A stretch of DNA of 64,000 bases from Flavobacterium kingsejongi. Its GTDB lineage: Bacteria > Bacteroidota > Bacteroidia > Flavobacteriales > Flavobacteriaceae. The DNA is taken from assembly GCF_003076475.1 (NCBI RefSeq), contig NZ_CP020919.1, forward strand, positions 2,976,001-3,040,000, read 5' to 3'. Positions 1-7,805 of the stretch are shown here, one piece after another. The position numbers and the translations under genes were made by a program. The notes below the pieces were generated by a model. The model saw only the letters and a list, made by a program, of their open reading frames with translations. It had not been told where the DNA came from and searched no databases. The first letter of the stretch is position 1; each line of letters begins with the position of its first letter.

Positions 1-597
1 TGCTAGTCTTACAATTTTTCTGAAATTTGTAATGTACTTTAATGCTGTGTTGTTATTGCAACTCTTTACTGTTTTAAGATAAAACTCATAATCTTTTATG
101 AATTCATAATTCAGGTCACGAAACTCAATATCTTCCAAGTTAAATTTGTACAAAAGGAACTCTTTTACATGTTTTTTCGATATTTCAAATCGTTTATGTG
201 TTCCAATGGCATATTCCCCCACATCCACAAGTGCGCGCAATTCGTTATTATGCTTAAGAAATTCTTCAAGCACTTTTACTTTGGGAGCTAGTCGTCCCAT
301 AATAAAGTCTATTATTTTTTGTGATGTAATAGAATGTTCCGCATAAAGTAAGTCATTCCTATATTGGTTGACCTTAGATTCAATTGAAGTAAGGAAAAAA
401 TTAATGGCATTGGCATCTTCCTTTGTTCCTATAGCTCTTTCAGCTTTTTGATCCCATCTGGTAATATCCCATTTACGTTTGGTAGAAGTTTCCTTGGGAA
501 TGCAATCAACCGTAATTCTCAGGTAGATATACCTGATATTGCTTTTTTTTCGGGGAACCTTCAAAAAGAAGGTTAATCCATAGCTGCTTTCTAACAT
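1..597 (-). CDS. Tyrosine site-specific integrase, N-terminal part (runs off left edge)
   Basis: The first 199 residues of a phage-integrase-type recombinase are open from an ATG at 597 to the left edge. The first ~100 residues are basic and beta-rich and look like the arm-type DNA-binding domain of Bacteroidetes integrases (with a KRKWDI..RWDQKA stretch). Residues ~105-199 are helical and fit the SAM-like core-binding domain, including HVKEFLLYKF and YEFYLKTVKS. The catalytic R-H-R-Y domain would lie outside the window, so activity cannot be judged. Such enzymes insert mobile elements at specific sites by strand exchange. It reads away from tRNA-Val, about 270 bp from the tRNA 3' end, the usual place for the int gene of a tRNA-integrated element. 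Family assignment is by motif memory. Confidence 0.85.
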   Translation of the reverse strand, partial: MLESSYGLTFFLKVPRKKSNIRYIYLRITVDCIPKETSTKRKWDITRWDQKAERAIGTKEDANAINFFLTSIESKVNQYRNDLLYAEHSITSQKIIDFIMGRLAPKVKVLEEFLKHNNELRALVDVGEYAIGTHKRFEISKKHVKEFLLYKFNLEDIEFRDLNYEFIKDYEFYLKTVKSCNNNTALKYITNFRKIVRLA

Positions 598-697
598 AAT
601 TCAACAATTTAAATAGTAAATATCGAACTATAGTATCTTAAAATCAAGTCGTTAAGCTGGTTTACATGTTGTGTATCAATTACTTGAATCCATATTT

Positions 698-729
698 GTG
701 GCACTTTTTTTTAAATTTAATTGTGCCAC
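698..729. repeat. Inverted repeat GTGGCAC / GTGCCAC between integrase and tRNA
   Basis: Perfect 7-bp arms at 698-704 and 723-729 flank an 18-base AT-rich spacer. It lies upstream of the integrase start, between it and tRNA-Val. Position suggests an integrase or excisionase binding site, or an operator for the integrase gene, but only the symmetry is seen. Confidence 0.35.
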
Positions 730-789
730 GAAATTGCATCTAAACTTTACGCATTTTTGCAAATTCTGGAGGAAACAGGTAGAAATAAA

Positions 790-820
790 AAACCCTGCAA
801 ATGTAATGTTTGCAGGGTTT
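790..820 (-). terminator. Terminator of tRNA-Val
   Basis: Twelve-base perfect arms (790-801 and 809-820) with a 7-base loop. On the minus strand the hairpin is followed by a T-rich run. It lies about 45 bases beyond the tRNA 3' end. Confidence 0.8.
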
Positions 821-865
821 TAAAAAGATTGTGGAATGTTATGTACTCATTCCTAAAATAAGTGG

Positions 866-940
866 TGGGCGATAAGGGATTCGAACCCCTGACCCTCTGG
901 GTGTAAACCAGATGCTCTGAACCAACTGAGCTAATCGCCC
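866..940 (-). tRNA. tRNA-Val (anticodon TAC)
   Basis: On the minus strand a full cloverleaf is visible. The acceptor stem GGGCGAT pairs with ATCGCCC. The D arm has AGCTCAGTTGGTT, the anticodon loop is TTTACAC on a TCTGG/CCAGA stem, and the T arm has GGTTCGAATCC. The discriminator is A at 866, and CCA is encoded at 865-863. It decodes valine GUA and, with U34, probably other GUN codons. Being next to an integrase gene, its 3' half is a likely attachment site. Confidence 0.97.
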
Positions 941-985
941 TATTTTGCAATGCTTCCAAGTGTTTCGTTGTCGTTATTGCGTGTG

Positions 986-1015
986 CAAATATACATCAAC
1001 AATTGGGATTTGCAA
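986..1015 (-). promoter_or_regulatory. Promoter of tRNA-Val (Bacteroidetes type)
   Basis: On the minus strand, TTG (1015-1013) is followed after 19 bases by TATATTTG (993-986), a full match to the Bacteroidetes -33/-7 pattern. It lies 45 bases before the tRNA 5' end. Confidence 0.7.
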
Positions 1016-1032
1016 GCATTTTTTTAAAAAAA

Positions 1033-1419
1033 TTACTCTTTTTTTATGTCTTTTAATACCGCACGATCCTGGTAATTGATCACTTCGATTATAATAGGCT
1101 CATTAGCAGTATTTTTTCCTTCTACCACATATAACTTCCCGTTTTCAAAAGGGACATTACTTTTGCTGAAATCAACGTCACCATAGCGTAATGTTTTACG
1201 AATGTCGGCTGTGTCGGCAATTTTCTGGTTGATTTGGGCGGTAGCTTCCTCAGAATAGTGGAAAGGTTTGCTTCGGAGGTCTTTAAGCACTCTACAGTTC
1301 GGAAGGTAACAATATTCGGTATCGGTGCCCTGGGTTTTACCTTTAAAGAAAAAAACTAAAAACATGGTTCCTAATAATAGTCCAAAGAGGTAATAGGCTA
1401 AACGCTGGTAAAATTTCAT
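1033..1419 (-). CDS. Small membrane-anchored hypothetical protein
   Basis: 128 residues. An N-terminal hydrophobic segment (about residues 8-25) probably anchors it in the inner membrane, followed by a polar domain with a CYLPNCRVLKDL motif holding two cysteines four residues apart. It resembles short flavobacterial proteins that I loosely associate with DUF4258, but that link is not certain. It is the last gene of the leftward block, 72 bases downstream of the alanine dehydrogenase, and has its own -7 element (1439-1446). Function unknown. Confidence 0.75.
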   Translation of the reverse strand: MKFYQRLAYYLFGLLLGTMFLVFFFKGKTQGTDTEYCYLPNCRVLKDLRSKPFHYSEEATAQINQKIADTADIRKTLRYGDVDFSKSNVPFENGKLYVVEGKNTANEPIIIEVINYQDRAVLKDIKKE

Positions 1420-1438
1420 GATGCGGTTTAAATTTCTG

Positions 1439-1446
1439 CAAAAGTA
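1439..1446 (-). promoter_or_regulatory. -7 promoter element TACTTTTG
   Basis: Match to TAnnTTTG on the minus strand, 19 bases before the ATG at 1419. No clear -33 TTTG is seen. It would let the small membrane protein be transcribed separately from the gene upstream. Confidence 0.45.
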
Positions 1447-1491
1447 ACTAAACTTTATGGGTTACAGCGGGCAGTTGCTTTGAAAGTTGCT

Positions 1492-2688
1492 TTAAAAAAC
1501 AATTAAATTAATATCCCTGTACGTCAGGTCAAACCATTCGGCTATGGATTTATTGGTATGGAGCCCATGATAGGTGTAGATTCCGTTTTTCAGGCCATCA
1601 TCGCGACGGATGGCGCTTTCGATACCACCATCATCCGCAATCTGGATCAGATAGGGCGTAAGGATATTACTAATGGACAGTGAAGCCGTTTTAGAATAGC
1701 GGGAAGGGATATTGGGTACACAGTAATGGATCACATTATTTTTGATAAAGGTCGGTTTTTCGTGCGTGGTCACTTCTGAAGTTTCAAAGCAGCCGCCGGT
1801 ATCAATACTTACGTCGACTATTACAGCGCCTTTTTTCATATGTTCCACCATAGTTTCCGTCACTACAATCGGACAGCGGTTTTTGCCCCGCATTGCCCCA
1901 ATAGCCACATCACAGCGCATTAAAGCTTTTAATAACGTCTTGTGTTGTATGGTAGAGGTAAAAACCCGATGGTTCAGGTTGTTTTGCAGCCTACGGAGCT
2001 TGGTGATCGAATTATCAAAAACTTTGACACTGGCACCAAGGCCAATGGCAGTTTGTGCGGCAAACTGGGCTACTGTCCCGGCACCCAGGATTACGATTTC
2101 GGTAGGAGGTACGCCTGTGATATTTCCCAACAACAATCCTTTACCAAACTTTTGATTGATCATTAGTTCGGCAGCGATAAAAATAGAAGCGGTCCCGGCA
2201 ATTTCACTAAGGGATTTTACGGCAGGATAGGAACCGTCGACATCTTTGATGAACTCAAAGGCCAGTCCGGTGATTTTCTTTTTGGCCAGGGCTTCAAAAT
2301 AGGATTTCTTCTGTGTCTTGAGCTGTATGGCTGAAATAATAAGCGATTGCGGATTCATCATTTCAATTTCTTCCAGTGTGAGTGGTTCTACCTTTAATAT
2401 GATAGGACAGCCAAATACTTTTTTGGTATCGCTGGTGATTTCGGCGCCCGCTTCACTGTATTCTTTATCAGTATAACTGGAACTTTGCCCGGAACCGGAT
2501 TCCATCAATACACGGTGGCCGTGCGATGTCAGTGAATTTACGGCATCCGGTGTCAGGCATATCCTTTTCTCCTGATAAGAGGTCTCTTTGGGAATACCAA
2601 TAAAGAGTTCGCTCTTATGTTTTGCAATTTCCAGCATCTCTTCCTGTGGAAGCAGCTGTTGTTTTGTAAAGGGAGTAGTTATTGACAT
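1492..2688 (-). CDS. ald: Alanine dehydrogenase
   Basis: 398 residues of the AlaDH/PNT family. The N-terminal catalytic domain includes GIPKETSYQEKRICLTP, and the NAD-binding Rossmann fold carries GAGTVAQFAAQTAIGLGA near residues 200-217. The enzyme oxidatively deaminates L-alanine to pyruvate and ammonia with NAD+ in the cytoplasm. Length is slightly above that of classical Ald (about 370) because of an N-terminal extension before the GIPKE motif, as in flavobacterial homologues. It follows tsaE by 55 bases on the same strand. A transhydrogenase-like relative cannot be fully excluded, but a single complete chain with both domains favours Ald. Confidence 0.88.
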   Translation of the reverse strand: MSITTPFTKQQLLPQEEMLEIAKHKSELFIGIPKETSYQEKRICLTPDAVNSLTSHGHRVLMESGSGQSSSYTDKEYSEAGAEITSDTKKVFGCPIILKVEPLTLEEIEMMNPQSLIISAIQLKTQKKSYFEALAKKKITGLAFEFIKDVDGSYPAVKSLSEIAGTASIFIAAELMINQKFGKGLLLGNITGVPPTEIVILGAGTVAQFAAQTAIGLGASVKVFDNSITKLRRLQNNLNHRVFTSTIQHKTLLKALMRCDVAIGAMRGKNRCPIVVTETMVEHMKKGAVIVDVSIDTGGCFETSEVTTHEKPTFIKNNVIHYCVPNIPSRYSKTASLSISNILTPYLIQIADDGGIESAIRRDDGLKNGIYTYHGLHTNKSIAEWFDLTYRDINLIVF

Positions 2689-2743
2689 AGCACTGATACT
2701 AAATAAGGGTACAAATTACGAAAAAAAAATATTAAAGTAATGA

Positions 2744-3151
2744 CTATTTCATCAACAAATAACGTTGGTTATCAGTCGTTATTTTCAGGGTAATGGTCGT
2801 GTGGTCTTCCGGGATGAGATTTGGAATTTTTTCGGGCCATTCGATAAGGCAGATTTCATCAGAATACAAGTATTCGTCGATTCCCATATCATAGGCTTCT
2901 TCTTCCTTTTGCAAGCGGTAGAGATCAAAATGGTAAATGGTCCCATTATCTTTTGTCTGGTATTCATTGACCAGTGAGAAAGTAGGGCTGCTCGTAGCAT
3001 CGGTTACACCCAGGGCTTTGGTCAGTGCTTTGATTAATGTTGTTTTTCCTACGCCCATAGGACCGTGGAATAAAATTATTTTTTTGGGATGATTGGCAAT
3101 TATTTGGTCAGCAACCTTAGTGATGGTGTCTAACCTGAATTCGATTTCCAT
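2744..3151 (-). CDS. tsaE: tRNA threonylcarbamoyladenosine biosynthesis ATPase TsaE
   Basis: 135 residues, the normal size for TsaE. Walker A is GPMGVGKTT (about residues 30-38), and SSPTFSLVNEY and the FDLYRL motif follow. TsaE is the ATPase partner of TsaB and TsaD in making t6A at position 37 of ANN-decoding tRNAs. It lies between porX and ald, all leftward. The 193-base gap upstream holds a palindromic element, so it may start its own transcript. Confidence 0.93.
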   Translation of the reverse strand: MEIEFRLDTITKVADQIIANHPKKIILFHGPMGVGKTTLIKALTKALGVTDATSSPTFSLVNEYQTKDNGTIYHFDLYRLQKEEEAYDMGIDEYLYSDEICLIEWPEKIPNLIPEDHTTITLKITTDNQRYLLMK

Positions 3152-3217
3152 TGTTGAATAGGTTTTGAATGTTTTTAATGAGGAACGCCGGAATAAGGGT
3201 AATTCGTTTTCAAATAG

Positions 3218-3309
3218 CCCTGACAGCAGCGGTATCTTTTTTGCGGCTCCGTAGTGGAATGATCCTGCTATGGTAGTGCAAAAAAATAAAGCGAATGGCA
3301 GGAACAGGG
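3218..3309. repeat. Imperfect palindromic intergenic element
   Basis: Outer arms CCCTG (3218-3222) and CAGGG (3305-3309) enclose inner complementary stretches, TATCTTTTTTGC near 3233-3244 and GCAAAAAAATAAAG near 3279-3292, around a central GC-richer part. It fills most of the porX-tsaE gap. The layout resembles dispersed palindromic elements I associate with Flavobacterium intergenic DNA. No second copy occurs in this window, so the repeat status is inferred. Confidence 0.4.
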
Positions 3310-3344
3310 TAGTAGGCCTGCCCCGGCCATTTGCTCCCGTATAC

Positions 3345-4898
3345 TTATTTCGGATTGAATACTAAAAAGGGGACAATCATTTCTTCCAGCGAAATTCCAC
3401 CGTGCTGGTAGGTATTCCGGTAATAACTGACATAATGATTGTAGTTATTGACATAGGCGAGGAAATGGTCATTTTTAGCAAAAATATAGGAACTACTCAT
3501 GTTAATGGCCGGAAGATGCAGTTTCTTCGGATCTTTAACCGCATAGACATCACGCTCTTCATAGGTGAGGCTGCGTCCTGTTTTATAGCGTAGGTTCAAG
3601 CTTGTATTTCGATCCCCGATTACTTTTGAAGGATTCTTTACGTTAATGGTCCCGTGATCAGTGGTAAGGATCAGCTTAAAGCCCATTTGCTGTGCCTGCT
3701 GGATGATTTCCAAAAGAGGGGAATTACGGAACCAGCTCAAGGTTAGCGAACGATAGGCTTTGTCATTGGACGCCAGTTCTTTAACGACCTCCATTTCGGT
3801 TTTGGCATGGGAAAGCATGTCTACAAAATTATAGACGATGGTAATCAAATCGTTGTTTTTCATCGACTTGAAATTCTCTACTAACTTTTTACCACCGGCA
3901 TAACTTGTGATTTTATGGTATTCCTGCTTGATATCGATACGCAATCTTTTCAGTTGCTCTGTAAGGAATTCTGCTTCATAGAGGTTTTTACCGCCATCTT
4001 CCACATCGTTCTTCCAGTATTGCGGGTATTGTTTTTCCATTTCCAGCGGCATAAGCCCTGAAAATATAGCATTGCGGGCATATTGCGTCGCAGTGGGAAG
4101 TATCGCGTAGTACGGTGTTTCCTTTTCTAATTTGTAATAATTATTGACAATGCCTTCAAAAACCTTCCACTGGTCGTATCGTAAATTGTCGATCACCACA
4201 AAAAGGATGGGTTTGTCTTTCTTCTTGATTTCCGGAACTACCAATTCTTTGAAAAGCGTATGGGAAAGTACCGGCTTGTCTCCTTTCGGATCGAACCAGT
4301 CTTCGTAATTGCGTTCGATGAATTTGGCAAACTGGGAATTGGCTTCTACTTTTTGGGATTCCAGGATTTCGATCATCGACTGGTCGTTGATATTCTCCAG
4401 TTCAATTTCCCAAAAGACCAGTTTTTTATATAATTCAACCCATTCTTCATACGAATTTACCATGGCCATGTCCATTGCAATTTTTCGGAATTCTTTTTGG
4501 TAGTCAAGGGTTGTTTTTTCAGAAATCAGCCTGGAGTGGTCCAGATTTTTCTTTAAGCTCAATAGAATCTGATTTGGGTTGACCGGTTTGATCAGGTAAT
4601 CGGCAATTTTGGAACCGATGGCTTCTTCCATGATATATTCTTCCTCACTTTTGGTAATCATAATTACCGGAATGGAGGATTTTTTTTCCTTGATTTCGGC
4701 AAGCGTTTCCAGTCCGCTTAATCCGGGCATATTTTCGTCTAGAAAAACCACATCGAAATTTTCCTCTTCAAATAAGTCAATCGCATCCTGTCCATTGTTA
4801 CAGGTGGTTACTTTATAATTTTTTTTCTCTAAAAAGAGTATATGAGGCTTTAAAAGATCGATCTCATCATCGACCCAAAGTATTTTTATTTCGGTCAT
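3345..4898 (-). CDS. porX: PorX: response regulator with PglZ phosphatase-like domain
   Basis: 517 residues. A CheY-like receiver spans about residues 1-125, with acidic residues D10/D11, phospho-acceptor D54 in VFLDENMPG and K103 region YLIKPVNP. The rest is a PglZ (alkaline-phosphatase-superfamily) domain with FVVIDNLRYDQW near residue 230 and TTDHGTINV near 410. In Porphyromonas and Flavobacterium, PorX works with the kinase PorY and sigma factor SigP to control type IX secretion genes. The ald-tsaE-porX order is one I associate with flavobacteria. No other T9SS structural gene is in this window. Confidence 0.92.
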   Translation of the reverse strand: MTEIKILWVDDEIDLLKPHILFLEKKNYKVTTCNNGQDAIDLFEEENFDVVFLDENMPGLSGLETLAEIKEKKSSIPVIMITKSEEEYIMEEAIGSKIADYLIKPVNPNQILLSLKKNLDHSRLISEKTTLDYQKEFRKIAMDMAMVNSYEEWVELYKKLVFWEIELENINDQSMIEILESQKVEANSQFAKFIERNYEDWFDPKGDKPVLSHTLFKELVVPEIKKKDKPILFVVIDNLRYDQWKVFEGIVNNYYKLEKETPYYAILPTATQYARNAIFSGLMPLEMEKQYPQYWKNDVEDGGKNLYEAEFLTEQLKRLRIDIKQEYHKITSYAGGKKLVENFKSMKNNDLITIVYNFVDMLSHAKTEMEVVKELASNDKAYRSLTLSWFRNSPLLEIIQQAQQMGFKLILTTDHGTINVKNPSKVIGDRNTSLNLRYKTGRSLTYEERDVYAVKDPKKLHLPAINMSSSYIFAKNDHFLAYVNNYNHYVSYYRNTYQHGGISLEEMIVPFLVFNPK

Positions 4899-5020
4899 AG
4901 TGAACTGGATTTATAGGTCAGTAATAGTTAGGCAATTTAACATAGTTTCTTTGGTTTCTTCCTAATTTTTTTATAAAATATTTGCTACTTTTATCACTGT
5001 TGAATTCTACAGGTACTAAC

Positions 5021-5050
5021 AAAAAAAGGTTCCGCAATGGGAACCTTTTT
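5021..5050 (-). terminator. Terminator of small secreted protein gene
   Basis: GGTTCC (5028-5033) and GGAACC (5040-5045) arms are flanked by seven A and six T, so it can work on both strands. It lies 27 bases beyond the stop of the gene at 5078-5299. Confidence 0.75.
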
Positions 5051-5077
5051 TACTGAGATGCTTGACGTCAGGACGTC

Positions 5078-5299
5078 TTATTTACTGTCTTTTTTTTCTT
5101 TTCTAAGTTTCTCGTCTTCTTTTTTCATCTCATCAATACGTCTTTTTTCGGCATCAGCTTCTTTTTTCATAGCATCTTTACGAGCTGCTTTTTCATTTTG
5201 TGCCTGTACGTTTTTTGCGTCTTCCTGTTTCGGATTCTCCTGTGCCGATGCTATTCCTGTAAGAAAACAAAAGGCAATTATCATAAGTGAATTTTTCAT
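5078..5299 (-). CDS. Small secreted lysine/glutamate-rich protein
   Basis: 73 residues. Residues 1-19 form a signal peptide ending ...ASA|QEN. The mature part is almost entirely K, E, D, A and R, with heptad-like spacing, and is expected to be a single charged helix. It is probably periplasmic. I do not recognise a named family; similar short charged exported proteins occur in flavobacteria. It has its own terminator downstream, and the 213-base region upstream leads to the divergent HD gene. Confidence 0.7.
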   Translation of the reverse strand: MKNSLMIIAFCFLTGIASAQENPKQEDAKNVQAQNEKAARKDAMKKEADAEKRRIDEMKKEDEKLRKEKKDSK

Positions 5300-5485
5300 G
5301 ATAGGTAATTTTGGTTGAATTAAAAGATTAAAAAATATTTTTTCTGAGTTGGGGAGATTGAGCGGACTAATATATTAACTTTTTTTTAACCGTGACCCAT
5401 TATTATAAAATGTTTTTGTTAAGAATGCAATTTGCGTGCCAATTAAAACAATTGAGCCTGAAATGTTAATTCGGCCGGATTTTAT

Positions 5486-5493
5486 TATATTTG
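5486..5493 (+). promoter_or_regulatory. -7 promoter element TATATTTG of the HD gene
   Basis: Perfect TAnnTTTG, 19 bases before the GTG start at 5513. No -33 TTTG at the expected spacing. Confidence 0.5.
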
Positions 5494-5512
5494 TAACCCT
5501 TATTAAAAAAAA

Positions 5513-6754
5513 GTGATCGAAATCAACAAACTCAAAATATTGAATGACCCCATTTATGGGTTTATTTCTATTCCCAATACCTTAGTCTACGACCTGATCC
5601 AGCATCCTTATTTTCAGCGGCTTCGCAGGATTAGCCAGATGGGAATGTCCTATCTCGTATATCCCGGAGCACACCACACGCGTTTCCACCATGCGCTTGG
5701 CTGTATGCACCTGATGCAAAAGGCCGTTCAGGTTTTGAAAATAAAAGGGGTTGCAATTTCAGAAACGGAAGAAAGTGCCTTATACATTTCCATTTTGCTG
5801 CATGACATTGGCCATGGCCCTTTTTCGCACGCTATGGAGCATAGTATAGTGGAAGATGTGAATCACGAAGCCATATCCTTATTGTTTATGGACAAACTGA
5901 ATCAGGAATTTGACGGGCAATTAGATCTGGCCATCAAAATTTTCAAAGGGGAATACGAACGGAAGTTTATGCTGCAGTTAATTTCCAGCCAATTGGATAT
6001 GGACCGCCTGGATTACCTGAAACGGGATAGCTTTTATTCTGGTGTGGCAGAAGGTAATATCAATTCGGAGCGTTTGATCCAGATGATGAATGTTCAGGAC
6101 GACTGGTTGGTTATTGAAGAAAAAGGGATTTATTCGGTGGAGAAGTTCCTCGTAGCCCGCAGGCTAATGTACTGGCAGGCGTATCTGCATAAGACGAGCC
6201 TGGTTGCAGAACAAATATTGACCAAAGTATTGAAGCGGGCAAAAGAGCTGACCCAAAAGGGAATAATGCTGGAATGTAGTAAGCCGTTGCAGTATTTTTT
6301 GGAAAATAAAGTGACCCTCGAATTATTTTCTGAGGATATTTTAGATAGATTTGCGCAACTGGATGATTTTGATATTGTTAGTGCCTTGAAAAACTGGCAG
6401 TTTCATAGTGATTTTGTACTGAGTTCCCTGAGCCGTATGATTATCAACCGGGATTTGTTGAAAATTCGCCTGAGCAGTGAGAAATTTACACAGGAAGAAA
6501 TAGGAGAATTGCAGCAACTTTTTTCGGAAAAACATCATTTGTCGGTGCAGGATACGGCATATTTTATCTTTAAAGGAAAAATAAAGAACCAAGCCTATAA
6601 TAAATTGGGAGATCCAATACGAATTATGAAGAAAGACAGGACAATTGAAGACGTATTAGAGGCTTCTGACCAGTTGAATTTGAAAGCATTATCGAAGCCG
6701 GTGACGAAATATTTCATATGTTTTCCAAAAGACTTGTTGAAAACTAAAGTTTAA
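5513..6754 (+). CDS. HD-domain phosphohydrolase (dNTPase-like)
   Basis: 413 residues from a GTG start. The start is chosen because homologues begin near INKLKI.NDPIYGFI and no upstream ATG is in frame. HD-domain metal ligands are visible: H59/H60 in HTRFHH, H97-D98 in LLHDIGH, and the third Asp in SQLDMDRLDYLKRDS. This pattern matches the dGTPase/SAMHD1-like HD family, which removes triphosphate from (d)NTPs; substrate here is unknown. It is 26 bases upstream of lpxD on the same strand, but lpxD has its own -7 element. Confidence 0.82.
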   Translation: MIEINKLKILNDPIYGFISIPNTLVYDLIQHPYFQRLRRISQMGMSYLVYPGAHHTRFHHALGCMHLMQKAVQVLKIKGVAISETEESALYISILLHDIGHGPFSHAMEHSIVEDVNHEAISLLFMDKLNQEFDGQLDLAIKIFKGEYERKFMLQLISSQLDMDRLDYLKRDSFYSGVAEGNINSERLIQMMNVQDDWLVIEEKGIYSVEKFLVARRLMYWQAYLHKTSLVAEQILTKVLKRAKELTQKGIMLECSKPLQYFLENKVTLELFSEDILDRFAQLDDFDIVSALKNWQFHSDFVLSSLSRMIINRDLLKIRLSSEKFTQEEIGELQQLFSEKHHLSVQDTAYFIFKGKIKNQAYNKLGDPIRIMKKDRTIEDVLEASDQLNLKALSKPVTKYFICFPKDLLKTKV

Positions 6755-6767
6755 ATTCAATTTTTTA

Positions 6768-6775
6768 TATTTTTG
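6768..6775 (+). promoter_or_regulatory. -7 promoter element TATTTTTG of lpxD
   Basis: Full TAnnTTTG match, with the final G only five bases before the lpxD ATG at 6781. Transcription would begin at or next to the start codon, giving a leaderless or nearly leaderless mRNA. Confidence 0.5.
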
Positions 6776-6780
6776 TCGCA

Positions 6781-7794
6781 ATGAAATTTACAGCAGAACA
6801 AATAGCAGGTATCTTGGGAGGTGATGTGGAAGGTAATCCGGAAGCGGAAGTTTTTAAGCTATCAAAAATTGAAGAAGGGTCTGAAGGTTCACTAACTTTC
6901 CTGGCAAATCCGAAATACAACCATTATATATATTCAACACAGGCGAGTGTTGCCATTGTCAATAAAACTTTTATTGCTGAATCGGAAATTAATACTACGC
7001 TGATCCGTGTTGATGATGCCTACAAGTCATTTTCCACACTGCTGGAGTATTACAATCAGGTCAAATTAAGCAAATCCGGTATCGAACAGCCATCCGTAAT
7101 TTCGGAGAATGTAGTGTATGGGGAGCAGTTGTACCTGGGGAGTTTTTGTTATATCGGTAAGAATGTGACGATAGGGGAGAATGTAAAGATTTATCCGAAC
7201 TGCTTTATCGGCGATAATGTTGTTATTGGCGATAATACGATACTTTTTGCAGGTGTGCGTGTGTATTCTGAAACCGAGATCGGCAAAAACTGCCTGATCC
7301 ATTCCGGAACCGTATTGGGCTCGGATGGTTTTGGATTTACTCCAAATGAAGAAGGCGTATACAGTAAAGTACCGCAGATTGGAAACGTGATTATTGAAGA
7401 CAATGTCGACATTGGTGCTAATACAACGATTGATAGGGCGACATTAGGGTCTACAATCATCCGTAAAGGGGTAAAGTTGGATAACCAGATCCAGATTGCG
7501 CATAATGTTGAAATAGGAGAGAATACCGTAATTGCCTCGCAAACGGGTGTAGCGGGTTCTACTAAAATTGGAAAAAATTGTATGATCGGTGGGCAGGTTG
7601 GCATCGCCGGGCATTTAACAATTGGAAACGGTGTACGCATCCAGGCACAGACAGGTGTCGGGAGAAGTGTCGTTGATGGTGAGAAGATTCAAGGTTCACC
7701 AGCATTAAGCTATGGCGATTTTAATAAATCGTACGTGCATTTTAAAAACTTGCCGAAAATTGTTTCCGATTTAGAAGAAATAAAAAAACAATAA
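6781..7794 (+). CDS. lpxD: UDP-3-O-acylglucosamine N-acyltransferase LpxD
   Basis: 337 residues. The N-terminal uridine-binding domain (about 1-100) is followed by left-handed beta-helix hexapeptide repeats (about 105-310), e.g. IGKNVTIGENVKIYPN. The catalytic histidine lies in IAHNVEIGENTVIASQ. It adds the second 3-hydroxyacyl chain to the glucosamine N2 in lipid A synthesis, using acyl-ACP, in the cytoplasm. It opens the lpxD-lpxC/fabZ-lpxA run, with an 11-base gap to the next gene. A shorter paralogue is at 10679. Confidence 0.93.
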   Translation: MKFTAEQIAGILGGDVEGNPEAEVFKLSKIEEGSEGSLTFLANPKYNHYIYSTQASVAIVNKTFIAESEINTTLIRVDDAYKSFSTLLEYYNQVKLSKSGIEQPSVISENVVYGEQLYLGSFCYIGKNVTIGENVKIYPNCFIGDNVVIGDNTILFAGVRVYSETEIGKNCLIHSGTVLGSDGFGFTPNEEGVYSKVPQIGNVIIEDNVDIGANTTIDRATLGSTIIRKGVKLDNQIQIAHNVEIGENTVIASQTGVAGSTKIGKNCMIGGQVGIAGHLTIGNGVRIQAQTGVGRSVVDGEKIQGSPALSYGDFNKSYVHFKNLPKIVSDLEEIKKQ

Positions 7795-7805
7795 AACAAA
7801 AATAA

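Noticed and set aside
657-666. CTGGTTTACA at 657-666 is identical to ten bases of the tRNA-Val anticodon arm.
   Set aside because: It is in the opposite orientation to the tRNA, so it cannot be a direct attachment repeat; ten bases may match by chance.
747-959. Leftward open frame of 70 codons across the tRNA-Val.
   Set aside because: It is translated tRNA and terminator sequence.
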